DNA of 64,000 nt from Watersipora subatra (Eukaryota; Bryozoa; Gymnolaemata; Cheilostomatida; Watersiporidae): positions 30,784,643-30,848,642 of the forward strand of contig NC_088714.1 of assembly GCF_963576615.1 (NCBI RefSeq). Direction: 5' to 3'. The first letter of the stretch is position 1. Every line of letters begins with the position of its first letter. The translations under genes were made by a program, and so were the position numbers. Positions 45,801-56,959 of the stretch are shown here, one piece after another. The notes beneath the pieces are model-generated. The model was not told where the DNA came from, made no database searches, and was given only the letters and a program-made list of their open reading frames with translations.

Positions 45801-48800
45801 AACTACCCTATATATACACTTTTTACATAACTACCCTATATATACACTTTGTACATAACTACCCTATATATACACTTTGTACATAACTACCCTATATATA
45901 CACTTTGTACATAACTATCATATGTATACACTTTGTACATAACTACCCTATATATACACTTTGTACATAACTACCCTATATATACACTTTGTACTTAACT
46001 ACCCTATATATACACTTTGTACATAACTACCCTATATATACACTTTGTACATAACTTCCCTATGTATGAACTTTGTACATAACTATCCTATGTATACACT
46101 TTGTACATAACTACCCTATATATACACTTTGTACATAACTACCCTATATATACACTTTGTACTTAACTATCCTATATATACACTTTGTACATAACTACCC
46201 TATATATACACTTTGTACATAACTTCCCTATGTATGAACTTTGTACATAACTATCCTATGTATACACTTTGTACATAACTACCCTATATATACACTTTGT
46301 ACATAACTACCCTATATATACACTTTGTACATAACTACCCTATATATACACTTTGTACATAACTACCCTATATATACACTTTGTACATAACTACCCTATA
46401 TATACACTTTGTACATAACTATCATATGTATACACTTTGTAAATAACTATCATATATAAACTTTGTACATAACTACTCTATATATACACTTTGTACATAA
46501 CTACCCTATATATACACTTTGTACACAACTACCCTATATATACACTTTGTACATAACTACCCTATATACACACTTTGTACATAACTATCATATGTATGAG
46601 CTCTGTACGTAAAAGCTACAAGACTAACAATCGAGTAAGTTTATCAGCTTGACTAGGTAAAACCTTGCAACAAAGTTGCGCAAAGAACGATGAGACAGCG
46701 ATACTGAAAAAACCAGAATGACTGAAAGATGAATAGAAAAGATACTATTTACTAAGATACTAAGTTTAAATAATAAAACAAAGAAAAAAAAATAAAGGAG
46801 ATTAATGGAAGTAACACTAGTGTACAAAGTTAGTACAACAAACAAGACATGGCAGGCTTCTCATAGCATGAACTGCAATGTTTGATACGAGAATGGAAGC
46901 TCAGAAAGCTCACCTTATCAGAGCCGGTCGATACTAATCTAGGATGAATTTCAAAGGGAACTCCAGTCAGCGCTACAATGCACAAGGTTTAAACAATACA
47001 AATGAAAACCTTAAATGATACCGGCACTAAAAATAAAAGCATACATAGGTAAGAGCAAAGAAAGCAGTAGAATGTACGAATGCGCTGTAGAGTTAACAAC
47101 AATACAGACTTACGATGCGATCGGGTGTGACTATCTTGCCTCACAGGAGCCACAGCAGTTGGAGCAGGGGCTACCAAGGTGGGAGCAGGAGCTACGGAAG
47201 TTTGGACTGGAGCGGGATGACCTTGCAAAGCAGAATTTACCGGGGTTTGTGCATATGGATTGTAACTCATCTGCATTGCTGGTGGCCTGTGGCAGAGAAT
47301 CATATTAGACAAACTTGAATTTTACGGGACATGGCAAAATAAGGGCTACCACTTGATACTGACTAGACTTTAGTTGCAAACCAAACTGCTTGATAATGAG
47401 ATGTAGATACCATTGCGAGCAAAATGTTGAAGTTAGAAGCAGCAAAAGGGTTACATGCAAAGACAAGTAAGCAATGAGTTAGCGGAATGCTAAAAAATGT
47501 GAGAATAACGACACGAGTCAAACGTCTTGATACAGCAGCGATGTAGCAACACGTAATTTTTTGGATAGCCCGCACCTAAAACGCCCGACGAACAAGGGCA
47601 CAATTCATTATAACGATACTTTGTGCTGCAAAAAACCGCGATTTTACGATGGCAAGATGGAAATTAATTACAGCTTTTGCATTCTAATTCAGCTAAAAAG
47701 CTGCAACCTGGCTAGAAATATTTGGGCTATTCCCTGCAGCTGTAACTGAGCATCCCTACCAGTATATGTCAGGAAAAGAACGCACAATTTGTACATGCTT
47801 CATTCATTCCACAAAAATAAGTTTCACAGCATGAAAAAGAGCACAGAGTTTTGACCTCACAGAAAAATTTTGTAAAGTACTAATAGCCACAAATTTCATA
47901 GTACATGTACAGGTATATTTCATCTTGTTTTGAGCTCGTTTGTTCAGCGATAAAATATTGATGGAGAATGTTCCATTATCTTGAAGAAATTTTTTTTTAT
48001 CAGTAAAGCATCTGCAAAAGTGATACAATTTTCCCTCTCATAAGTTATGAACGACCAAACAGTGCTAGAAACTATTTCAAAGTACAGGTCATTGAAATTA
48101 AAAGAAATGTTGTTCATTGAAGTGAGCGTGATGCTGCCTACCAAGTCGCAAAAAAAGTGATTTGCTCTTCGTTGTTGCAGTCGACAATCTTTCACATCAA
48201 TGCATATGACATAAATGTAATTATTACAAACACCTTTAACTAAATAACAAAAAAAAATTTAATCGCAATTAATTTTCCGATGGAATACTCATGCCATGGT
48301 ATAACATTTGTATGTGCTAGATTGCAATAAATTCTAAATTCCTGGGTGGCCAGGACTGTCTGATTTAGACTGACAGTATCATGGGCAGAAGGTACAAGGG
48401 TCCAGTATAGAAAGAGCAGACATAGGTTGGATAAACAAGTTGGATGGCTGTGACGCTATGCCACATTGTAACGCTTATCCAAGAGCATCAGCAGAAGAAT
48501 GTAACGAAGAAACACCAAACTTGAGTGTGAATGCGGGTAAACAGCGAAGTTATGTCGATTCATCAGAAACACCACTACTACCACACAAACTCATATCAAT
48601 AATGGAGGCAGAGTGAAGCGCAGCTGCTGGTGGCATGCTAAAAACAAAAGTGAGCTGAACACAAAAACTAGAACAAAACACAATTACCTCAAGCCTGTAT
48701 ATACGGTGTTCCTATTGCTATAGCTGCAATTTTGAACAATATTGCAATCCTCTGAATAGTAACAGCAAATCTTAAGTAAATGCTACACGAGCAGTGTATC

Positions 48801-51800
48801 AATTATAACAAATGTTGCCTTGTATAACGAGCCTGCATGACTGGTAATATAATGTTACTGTTAGTCTAAGAGAGCTAGAACAAATTATCGAAAATTGAAA
48901 GTGTTATACAGTAGTGTGCGAAATAAACTGGAACCCTTTGTAGCAAAACTAAAGTTATCATTTACGACATCGTTACTAATTGTGAGTTTAGTCAATAGCC
49001 AAAGATTATATATTAAACTAATCTTCATTTCGAAGATGTAACCCAACAGCTGTAAAAATGTTTTCGATCGATTATGTAGGCTAAATTCTGAACATTTCAT
49101 TTTTTAGTGATTGTAGATAACAATCTCACAGTCCATGTGTATGAGTTGAAAGCAGCAGAATGTGAAAGTACTTATTTCAACTCATACACAGTACATATGT
49201 ATGAGTTGAAAGCAGCAGAATGTGAAAGTACTTCTTTCAACCCATACACAGTCCATGTGTATGAGTTGAAAGCAGCAGAATGTAAAAGTACTTCTTTCAA
49301 CTCATACACAGTGCATATGTATGAGTTGAAAGCAGCAGAATGTAAAAGTACTTCTTTCAACTCATACACAGTACATATGTATGAGTTGAAAGAAGCAAAT
49401 ACAAAGGTATGTGGTGTGATCATATTTGTACAGATTGTTACCTTCAACCACTAGAAAACTAAATGTTCAAAATTTAGCCTACATAATCCTTCAAAACACA
49501 ATTCTTTAATTTATATTTATATTTGATTTTGATTAGATATTTGATATTTTGATTTGATATATTAGATTCCTTCATATATAATTCATGGCTATTAACTAAA
49601 TTCACAATGAGTAAAAAGGTTGTAAAGGAAAATTTTTAGTTTTTTTGGTCGAAAGGTCCAGTTTATTTTTCACACTGCTGTATGATTGGCTGTGCATGGG
49701 CAAAAGGAAAGATACATTGTGCTACCGGTGAATGCACTAATAGATTGAAATAAAAGCATATTTTATAAATGAGATGAGAAAGCAGTTATTATCGAAATAA
49801 AGAAAACAGGATCAACAAGGTTGTTAGCGCGGAGACAGACCAGGTCAGTCTTTAACTTCACTAAACATACTTACAATTCTGGATTAATAGAAGGTTGACT
49901 GCTAAAGCAACATAAAAGCTTAAGATCATCTCAAGTTAAACCCCATCCCTATGCAAATACTATACATATTAGTATGATTGACTTCTGATGTCTGAGTCAA
50001 TATGATTGACTTCTGATGTCTGAGTCAGTATGATTGACTTCTGATGTCTGAGTCAGTATGATTGACTTAAGATGTCAGAGTCAGTATGATTGACTTAAGA
50101 TGTCTGAGTCAGTATGATTGACTTCTGATGTCTGAGTCAGTATGATTGACTTCTGATGACTGAATCAGTATGATTGACTTTTGATGTCTGAGTCAGTATG
50201 ATTGACTTCTGATGTCTGAGTCAATATGATTGACATACATATGATTTCAGAAGTATATGATTTCAGAAGTAACCACATTAAAACAATGTATTACCCGAAC
50301 ATTAATATAATTCTTTTAAATAAGAGTTGTGAGAGAACTGTTGTGAGCTGACAACGCATGCAGGTATTATGGCAACAACAACAACATGCAAATAGTGCAA
50401 AAAAGTATTTCGAAGAAAAGGCAAACCCCGTCTGTAAAATATGGATAGAGGCAATACTACGGTAGATGCCAGAGAATTCTTAGTCCCACTCAAATCATGA
50501 AACTTGAGAGCTTTCATATTCCCTACTTTTACAAATACATGTACGTAATTGAGGGACAACACAAGGCTCTAATTGTGAGTCTCTGAAATTTATAGGAAAA
50601 ATACCAATGTTCTAGCTTAGACTGGGGTACAAAATAACCTAGCCTGTTTCTGAGTTGCAGTTTCTTGCATACACATTTGCATTTTAGCCTTGGTCCTCGG
50701 TGATTTGCTGAGTTTTCTTTGGTGAAACGTTTGCCTATGTGTTTGTAAATGTATATAGCATACGTCTGCTATATATGCTAACATTTCATTGAGTTCATTT
50801 GCAGATTATTAATAGAGTAATACCTGTGTCAACCAAATATCATTAAAAAGACAATTCTAAGCCTATGGATCCACGTAAAACTAAACAAATGCTTATCAAG
50901 TACGAGTTTAACCTCTTTTTCTGATAATTTGTCATGCTCTACTCATCACGTGGTTCCACAGGTTACCCCGCTAGGTTACACACAAAGAATTTGAAAGTGT
51001 CAATAATTCTAAGCTAAAAACTAAAGCAATTTTTATCAGAAGCTATACAGTGAAAATTGGTGGCATAATGAAGGGATAATAAATTAGACTAATTAGAAAC
51101 AGAAGCTCAGGCAGTGCAGAAATATGACACAAATCTTGAAAGAGTCTAAAAGCAGTCTTAGCTAATAATGCATTTTCACTCAAGTTTTGAAATTTTTGCT
51201 TGGTTTCTAAGGATGTTCCTAACCTTTATTAGAAAGCCCAAAGATCACAATAACATGAAACTGTGTCCAGCAAAAATATTCAGAATGATTAAATACTCAA
51301 ATGCACTTAGTATATGTCTGGGGCATTCTTGTGCAACCATGAACTACTTACCTAGGTGGGATTGGCGGAGGAGCTGACTGATTAGACACCTTGCCCACTT
51401 TGAAACAAAGGGTGAGACCGTTTAGTTCCCTGCAAAATATGTCAGTTTTAACTTACATATATTTCTTATAACAGAAACATGTGGTTGGTTATCAATTGAT
51501 TTCTGAACAAAAAATCTATATATTTTAATAAATGAAGTGAAGGAAGAGCTAGATTATATTATCTAGTTTAATATCTCGCTGCTTTCACATCTTAAATAGA
51601 ATTCTATGTACACTAGACACAAATTCTAGGTACATTGTACCAACTAGAGATCGATATACAAAAACTCATGAGTGCAATGGACAATGCATACGATTATAAT
51701 ATTATGATTACGTTAATGAGTTTAAAACCAATATTGTTAAAATATTGTAGAAAATCTCATCCACACTCCTTATAAAGCTCGCTATTTTCCAGACTAAAGC

Positions 51801-54800
51801 ATAGCATACCACCACAAATGGGGCAACACGAAATGAATAGTTGAAACAGACCCGACCAGAGTGTATCCTGGTTGAGCCTTTTTAAGCTTGCCATAAAAAA
51901 CAATATCTGTTATGGCATCTGTGGCCTGAGTTCGGGCCACAAGTTTGGCACACAGCGTTTTCTTCCTCATAGCAGCATCTGATGTATCCTGGGTGAGGCT
52001 CAGGGCGCTGTAACCTAAACAACAGAGTACTGATATTAGCTTAACGCGCCTTCACAGGATGTTATATCCCATTTACTCTTGTTTAAGGACAAAAGTGATC
52101 TGGGTTTACGATAGCCTAACAAGAGATAATAAAAATGCAGAACACCCCAATTTTATTACTCTACCATGAATGCTAACTTAAAAAGAGTACTATGATTTTA
52201 AATGTACAAAAAGTCGGTAAAGCATTGTTAAAGTTGAGATATCCCAAAAATGAGAACGAATGGTGCAAACTGAAATGAGTAAAATGAGAATAATAGATTA
52301 AGAAAGTTGAGTAAAGATATTAATGTCTGAGCTTACCCACTGGTGGCTGCTCTTTATCGTCTACAATGGTCAAGTCTACTAACACATTGTTCAACGTTCC
52401 CTGAAATAAAATACTTAAAGAATTAACTATACAAGAACTTGTGAGAATGACAGAACATAATTTACGGTAGCCGACAAAAAAAATGAAGAGGGATTACTCC
52501 ACCGATCAAAATAATAAATATAAATAGCCAATGCACCAGCCACATAACAATTCTCAGCTGACCAAACATTGAATAACGAGACAGAGTTTGTTACTGCTGA
52601 CTGTTACAGTAGACCTATGTTCACAAACGAAAAGTTGAGATGGTTTGCATCTTGGAGTTGTTTTTTTTTTAAATTAAAACTTGAACTAACAATCTTAGAA
52701 TTTCTACAAACTGTGAACAGCTTGTAGAAATTCTAATGCATATGTGAAACGCACATAGAGTGTGAAACGCACACAGAATGTGAAACACACGCCAACAATG
52801 TTGGATTTATATATAGAAAGTTAGTGAATCATGTGGCTGTCTTTATAGTGGCACAAGTTGCTAAACACTTACAAGTAACAAATTGTAGTTTTAGATTTTT
52901 AAATGGCATGCAAGACCCTGAACTCAGATGATAATATGACTCAATGACAATGTAATAAAACTTACACCTCCCAAAGGAAACACCCGAGTAATACAGAGAT
53001 ACCGCTTTACTTTTTTTCCAAACAGTTGGTCTTTCCAAAGATCGGCCTCTGATCGAGTGTCATCGCATGAGTCAATCTGCAACATACAGATGAGGCCAAC
53101 AGAAGTCAATCTACTCGAGGGGGGAAAATACCAAGAATGAACTGTTTCCTTAAAAAAAGTTGAACTACCATGAATTGTTGAATGTTCTCATCCACAAAGG
53201 CGTTGATGAGGATATTCAACAAGTGCTTGAGTTACAAAAATAAAAACGCCAGTCCGTGTGACCAAATCAGAATAATGCATCAAGACAAAGAGGGTAAATA
53301 AAATAGTCTGTTATTGAAACATAGTTAAGGAAGCAATGGTTATTCTTCTACAAATACAGTAAAAATGAGAAAATTGTGATACACACATATGTTAAAAAAC
53401 ATTAGGCCTACCCCTTGTATGCCCTTATTAACCAAAATTTTGCGAAAGATTTTAAAATCTAACTACATTTTAAAAGTTTATTAAAAGCTGTAGTTTTATT
53501 GTAAGAGAAGCAAAAGAAGGGCTCTCGCAAAACGCAAGCAATCTTCCATAGAAGCGATGTGCATACTTTGGGAAAAAAAGGAGCAACTAAAAAAACTTTG
53601 TTAGAAATCGGGAGCAGAATCAGAGGGTGATCACAGACAAAAATCGTTAATCATAGAAATTCATTGTAACTTTCTAACCAACCATGGATACAAGACTGTC
53701 TAAAACCTCAAAACAGTAAACAACTTTTTTGTTTATGGTGGTTACTGTACAAAGCGTATTAAATGAGAAAACTATTGTACTAACTTTCTGTATTTTTAAG
53801 AATCCGACTTACAATGAAGGTAGAGCAATAAGGTGCATCTGACTATCTATTCTCACATATTTAGAATTTGACTAAAATCTATGCAATGAAGAACAACAGT
53901 TCATAAGGTTCGATAAGGTTTACTGATAAGGTTAGAGTCCAACTTTCTGCATTTTATCTTTGCAAAAAACCTTTTGCGGCAGTCTAGGTTAGCTGACTAT
54001 ACACAACCGAAGCACAGTTACCGTAAAACCTCCATTTAAAAGTCATGGTGCTGTATTTTTCAACCCTTCCCCATTTAGTGGCGTTTTATCAGAAGTGACG
54101 TACAAATAGAAGGTGGCACTGTATTTTTGACTAGCTTGTCAGAATTTTAGGAAGATAAATTTTCAACTCTTTTACGAGTGAAGTGATGCTAACGTCACCT
54201 ATATTTTGCATTCCGCTTCAGGCAGAGCATTAATGTACATTAATAGCATAAATGCCATTAATAAACATTAATGGAGTCGGCCTCAGCATTTTACTAAACC
54301 GTTTTTCATATACATTGTATATAAGAGCGATGTATATGATATATATACTTATATAGTATCAGACTGAGTTAAACAAGGAACTATTTTGAGCAAAACATTA
54401 ACCAGATATATTAATTACTTCAATGATGTCGCTTTCAAAGTTTTAAAGATCTATATAGCTGTGAAGTTTTTGAGTTAGAAAATGGACTTCGATACGCCAT
54501 AACAATGGCTGCTATTACGTCGTACGGTGCTCCTGAAAAGTACTTTTATCGTTCCTCAAAATGGTTTAGTCTTCAGGCCAGATTGTAAACCCCATTATAG
54601 AACAATCAATTCAAGACAATTAATCAAATTTACAGTTTAATGACTTCAAATCAGAGTGTAGTTCTGATGATTTTGGTGATCGAACTTCTCAAGTACATCG
54701 TTACTAAAGCGATGACAACCACCAGAGCAACAACGAAAGAGTTAATTGTTATTGATGTAACAAAGTCATTACTATTACCATTGTGTGAACACTTTTTTAC

Positions 54801-55277
54801 TAATGACATTCTATTATGAGTTCGTAAAGATCACAGAACGTCAAAGCGGCAGTCAAATAAAGGTGGCGTTCACCTAAAAAGTGGCACTTTATTTTTCAAC
54901 CCTCCTCCTATAGTAGGGTGCATTAGAGGTGGCGTTCAAATAGTTTTACGGTAATTACAACAGTATTAGCCAAATCATCACAGCCTAAATTTATGTAGAA
55001 TGTAGCAATCAGTGACTGCAGAACAAGTATGTAAACAAGCTTTTTTTGCGTAATAATTGTGGCAAAAGGAAATTAAACATTAAAGACCTAGTACTTCGCA
55101 TTTTTCTAACTTATCCCATTTTCTGCTACATTGGTCCCACTGCTACTCATTGGTAAAAGATAAAATGATGACTAACATATACATACTGTATATGGCCAAA
55201 CCCACCATGATATAACCCGCTGGACATGTTTGTTCCACAATACATAACCCTGTGATGGGCTGATTGTCTGTAGTCAT
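42757..55277 (-). CDS. MVB12B: MVB12 (ESCRT-I subunit), nine exons
   Basis: Family role (known): fourth subunit of ESCRT-I, which sorts ubiquitinated membrane cargo into multivesicular bodies. Exons in transcript order: 55206-55277, 52966-53076, 52337-52400, 51852-52014, 51352-51429, 47114-47286, 46914-46972, 44411-44461, 42757-42822. All junctions are GT-AG and in phase: 278 residues plus TAG (human paralogues about 273 and 319). The MABP domain runs over residues about 7-150, with QPITGLCIVE, ADLWKDQLFGKKVKRYLCIT, NNVLVDLTIVDDKEQPPVGY, RKKTLCAKLV and GYTLVGELNG. A proline motif PPPIPPR (157-163) and a Pro/Ala/Val-rich linker follow. The C-terminal UMA domain (about 221-268) has LTGVPFEIHPRL, FSIKSRANIMNE and FEYSFVVE. 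Vertebrates have two paralogues, so A or B cannot be assigned; the symbol marks the closer-looking match. Confidence 0.92.
43640..44206. mobile_element. DNA element with iterated ATTTGGC motifs at both ends
   Basis: The left part (about 43640-43770) has five or more degenerate units of the form ACATTTGGCCNAATGG. The right part (about 44090-44206) has the same motif inverted (TTGGCCAAATGTNCGTC). The arrangement resembles the iterated terminal regions of non-autonomous DNA transposons. It lies in MVB12 intron 8; no target duplication was defined. Confidence 0.6.
44411..44461 (-). CDS. MVB12B: MVB12 exon 8: UMA domain, second part
   Basis: A 17-codon exon (TNLSGFSIKSRANIMNE), phase 0 at both ends, between TTTTGCAG and GTAGGC. 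It is separated from exon 7 by a 2.4-kb intron that is mostly minisatellite. Confidence 0.87.
44796..44910. mobile_element. 115-bp MITE, CCGTAAAACC family
   Basis: Starts CCGTAAAACCTCTATTTGAA and ends with the imperfect inverse TTCAAATAGAGGCTTTAGGG, flanked by TA on both sides (44794-44795, 44911-44912). A TA duplication suggests mariner-type mobilisation. Related to 54021-54951. Confidence 0.75.
45133..46612. repeat. 28-bp satellite, about 50 copies, in MVB12 intron 7
   Basis: Units of TACACTTTGTACATAACTA plus a 9-base variable part. The left third mostly has TCATATGTA, the right two thirds mostly CCCTATATA. A distinctive variant pair (CTTCCC followed by TGAACTTTG) recurs near 45719, 46053 and 46222. 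Those spacings are close to 12 and 6 units, so larger blocks have been duplicated. Confidence 0.95.
46914..46972 (-). CDS. MVB12B: MVB12 exon 7: UMA domain, first part
   Basis: Encodes LTGVPFEIHPRLVSTGSDK between TTGTAG and GTGAGC, phase 1 to 0. The GVPF-I-P pattern is the UMA hallmark shared with UBAP1 and vertebrate MVB12. Confidence 0.88.
47114..47286 (-). CDS. MVB12B: MVB12 exon 6: Pro/Ala-rich linker
   Basis: 57 whole codons plus one split codon at each end. It encodes a low-complexity linker with YNPYAQTPVN and repeated VAPAPT units. The repeat is short and the exon is bounded by good splice sites, so I take it as coding. Confidence 0.75.
49127..49395. repeat. 60-bp tandem repeat with internal dyad
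   Basis: About 4.5 units. Each contains GTATGAGTTGAAAG and, about 20 bases later, the inverse CTTTCAACTCATAC, so every unit can fold into a hairpin. Unit length divisible by three keeps both strands open. Confidence 0.9.
49970..50235. repeat. 28-bp tandem repeat, about 9-10 copies
   Basis: Units of AGTATGATTGACTTCTGATG followed by TCTGAGTC; several carry TTAAG for TTCTG. A partial spacer lies at the right end. Confidence 0.95.
51852..52014 (-). CDS. MVB12B: MVB12 exon 4: core of MABP domain
   Basis: Phase 1 in, phase 2 out; donor GTCTGT is weak but gives the conserved GYTLVGELNG across the junction. It includes RKKTLCAKLVAR and TDIVFYGKLKKAQPGYT. Confidence 0.87.
52695..52793. repeat. Perfect 15-bp hairpin followed by 18-bp triplet repeat
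   Basis: TTAGAATTTCTACAA (52695-52709) and its exact reverse complement (52722-52736) are separated by 12 bases. Just beyond, three copies of a TGTGAAACGCACA-type unit of about 18 bp occupy 52743-52793. Located in MVB12 intron 2. Confidence 0.8.
54021..54951. mobile_element. 931-bp mariner-like non-autonomous element, CCGTAAAACC family
   Basis: Begins CCGTAAAACCTCCATTT and ends AAATAGTTTTACGG, with TA on each side (54019-54020, 54952-54953). Subterminal blocks 'tatttttcaaccct' and 'gtggcgtt' recur at the two ends. No transposase frame. Sits in MVB12 intron 1 and shares termini with the 115-bp copy at 44796-44910. Confidence 0.75.
55206..55277 (-). CDS. MVB12B: MVB12 exon 1: start of MABP domain
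   Basis: 24 codons from ATG at 55277 to the donor GTGGGT, phase 0. It encodes QPITGLCIVE and CPAGY, the first strand of the MABP fold. The next in-frame ATG is the last codon of this exon, so the start is well supported. Confidence 0.88.
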
Positions 55278-55768
55278 TCTTGATTTGTATTATACAAGTG
55301 TCAAAAGCCTACAACAATTGAACAATAGTAAAAACATACAAACACAAATGACAAATCAGTGAGCAACATATAATTTAAAAATACATTATTACACATCAAC
55401 TAAGACAAGAAAATACTTCATGCAAAAAGTTTTTCAGCGATCGCTAAACCTAACAAGCTATTGAATGATTATACCGTGAATAGGCGTTGAAATCTATAAT
55501 CTTCAGCCTGTATTTTCAGGAACTATACATCTAAAGTGAACTAGTTAAAAACAGTCTTCAACGATCAATTTACAATTATTTTTTAACAATACAATACGTC
55601 AATGAAAAAGATATTGGCGGTTTATGACTCAGAGATTGATGATTTTCCGTCAACTAACTCTTGAACAACGAATAGCCTAGGAACTGATTTGCCTATATTG
55701 GTTAACGAACGCTCGGTCTGTAGACGTACTCGTCACACGCTCATAGGGTAAAATGTGTTCAGTACATG
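55278..55768 (-). promoter_or_regulatory. MVB12 upstream region
   Basis: About 490 bp between the MVB12 ATG and the nested transposon cluster. It should hold the MVB12 promoter and 5' untranslated region unless these start inside the transposon. No strong TATA box was seen; the part around 55701-55745 has several CpG sites. Confidence 0.35.
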
Positions 55769-56145
55769 CATAGAGTTATCTCCCCCTAGAGTGATAACTG
55801 TGCATTCAACAACACGAGCGTTTCCGGTGCCAACAAGGAGCGTTTAGGCCACGCCCCTTTTTTGTGCTAGTCAATCGTAGTGATCGACAGAACAATAGCG
55901 TCAGCCATGAGAATGATCATGAATTTCTAGTTAAGACAGTAATTATTGCTCATATTAAAGAAATGATGATTATAGTTTATTACTCTAATATATGCTTATT
56001 ATTTAAAGCAATTCAATACCTACATGCATTGGAAAGGCACTGAATAGATGGTGTTAAGTAAGTGAGTTAATGCAATCAGTTACTCCAATTAGTCTGGTGG
56101 CCACAGGGCCTTATCGTGTCAACAGGTGGCAGAAGATGGGGTCTA
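55769..56145 (+). repeat. Left terminal inverted repeat of the large element
   Basis: Continuous left arm. It contains CATAGAGTTATCTCCCCC, GAGCGTTTCCGGTGCCAAC and TAGTCTGGTGGCCACAGGGC (from about 56091). An 11-base stretch around 55800-55811 is absent from the right arm. Confidence 0.85.
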
Positions 56146-56531
56146 TGGTAGCTTGACACTTTTAACATGTTTCTAATTTATTCATTATTAATTTAGTTTC
56201 CTACCGCTATTTTAGTTGATAAGCTAAGAGTAATTGGCCATTAAATGGTGAGTAGTTATACAAAAATAAATTTTTTCTTACGCCGTGTGCAGTCAGTCGG
56301 TCCAGCTAATCAGAGCCGTAGACCAAAATTTACGTCATGTTATAGTACGGGGGTATTAAATTACCCCGATATCAATTAGGTTTGTATTCAGTTTCCTGTC
56401 TCGCCGAGCGACCGTCGGCGTTTGTAGTAATGTTCGAAAACTTTAATTTACTAATTATACCGATTTCCAAAGCTAGCTGCCATGGATTACATCATTCAAT
56501 ATAATCAACTACCACATTCTAAGATAATAGG

Positions 56532-56959
56532 TTGTTCAACGCACTAACACGTTCAACACTGCATCTTTATGGCAAGTCTGATTCTACAAGTGAAGCCGAC
56601 GTCAGATACATGTTGTTCTCATCAAGGACATCTTATGAAAAAAATCTTCCGCCAAGATGGTTCTCTCCGTCGGCATTTAATGAGGGTCAATTACTAAGCA
56701 GCAATACAGCAGTGGAAAATTCAACCATTAATGGTGCCCCTAGATCCCACAAACCATGTCTGGAGTAAAGACGATGATGAGATTTCTGGGCAACGCTTTC
56801 CTGATGAGCAAAGAGCTATTCCTAGGCAGCTTGTCCAATGGACCAGTTGCTCATGCAAACAAAGTTTGCACAAGTCTATGCGGCTGTGTAGAGTGCAGTA
56901 ATGAAATGACTGACGAGATTGAGGATGGTAATCAATTAGATGGTGATGATGAGCTTTAA
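56532..56959 (+). pseudogene. Frameshifted cysteine-rich (CXC/tesmin-like) ORF
   Basis: Three frames read in sequence resemble one protein type that I recall as common in animal repeat-encoded ORFs. Frame 1 has EADVRYMLFSSRTSYEKNLPP. Frame 2 has RHLMRVNY, a stop, then AAIQQW, HVWSKDDDEI and LVQWTSCSCK. Frame 3 has KVCTSLCGCVECSNE and an acidic end with a stop at 56957-56959. The Cys-rich part recalls CXC (tesmin-type) zinc-binding repeats. The lesions are at least one stop and two frameshifts. Function of the intact family is not known to me. Confidence 0.6.

Larger units (their letters stand above)
47287..51351 (-). other. MVB12 intron 5
   Basis: 4.1 kb. Contents are a 60-bp repeat (49127-49395), a 28-bp repeat (49970-50235) and unique AT-rich DNA. 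On the minus strand at about 48640-48580 a TTTTTAG precedes an open stretch reading MPPAAALHSASIIDM; it could be an alternative exon, but its donor is ambiguous. Confidence 0.5.

Noticed and set aside
45133-46612. CRISPR-like array
   Set aside because: Units are contiguous with no unique spacers and the context is an animal intron; it is a satellite.
49107-49454. 115-codon frame with repeated YELKAAE
   Set aside because: 60-bp tandem repeat inside an MVB12 intron; the opposite strand is equally open.
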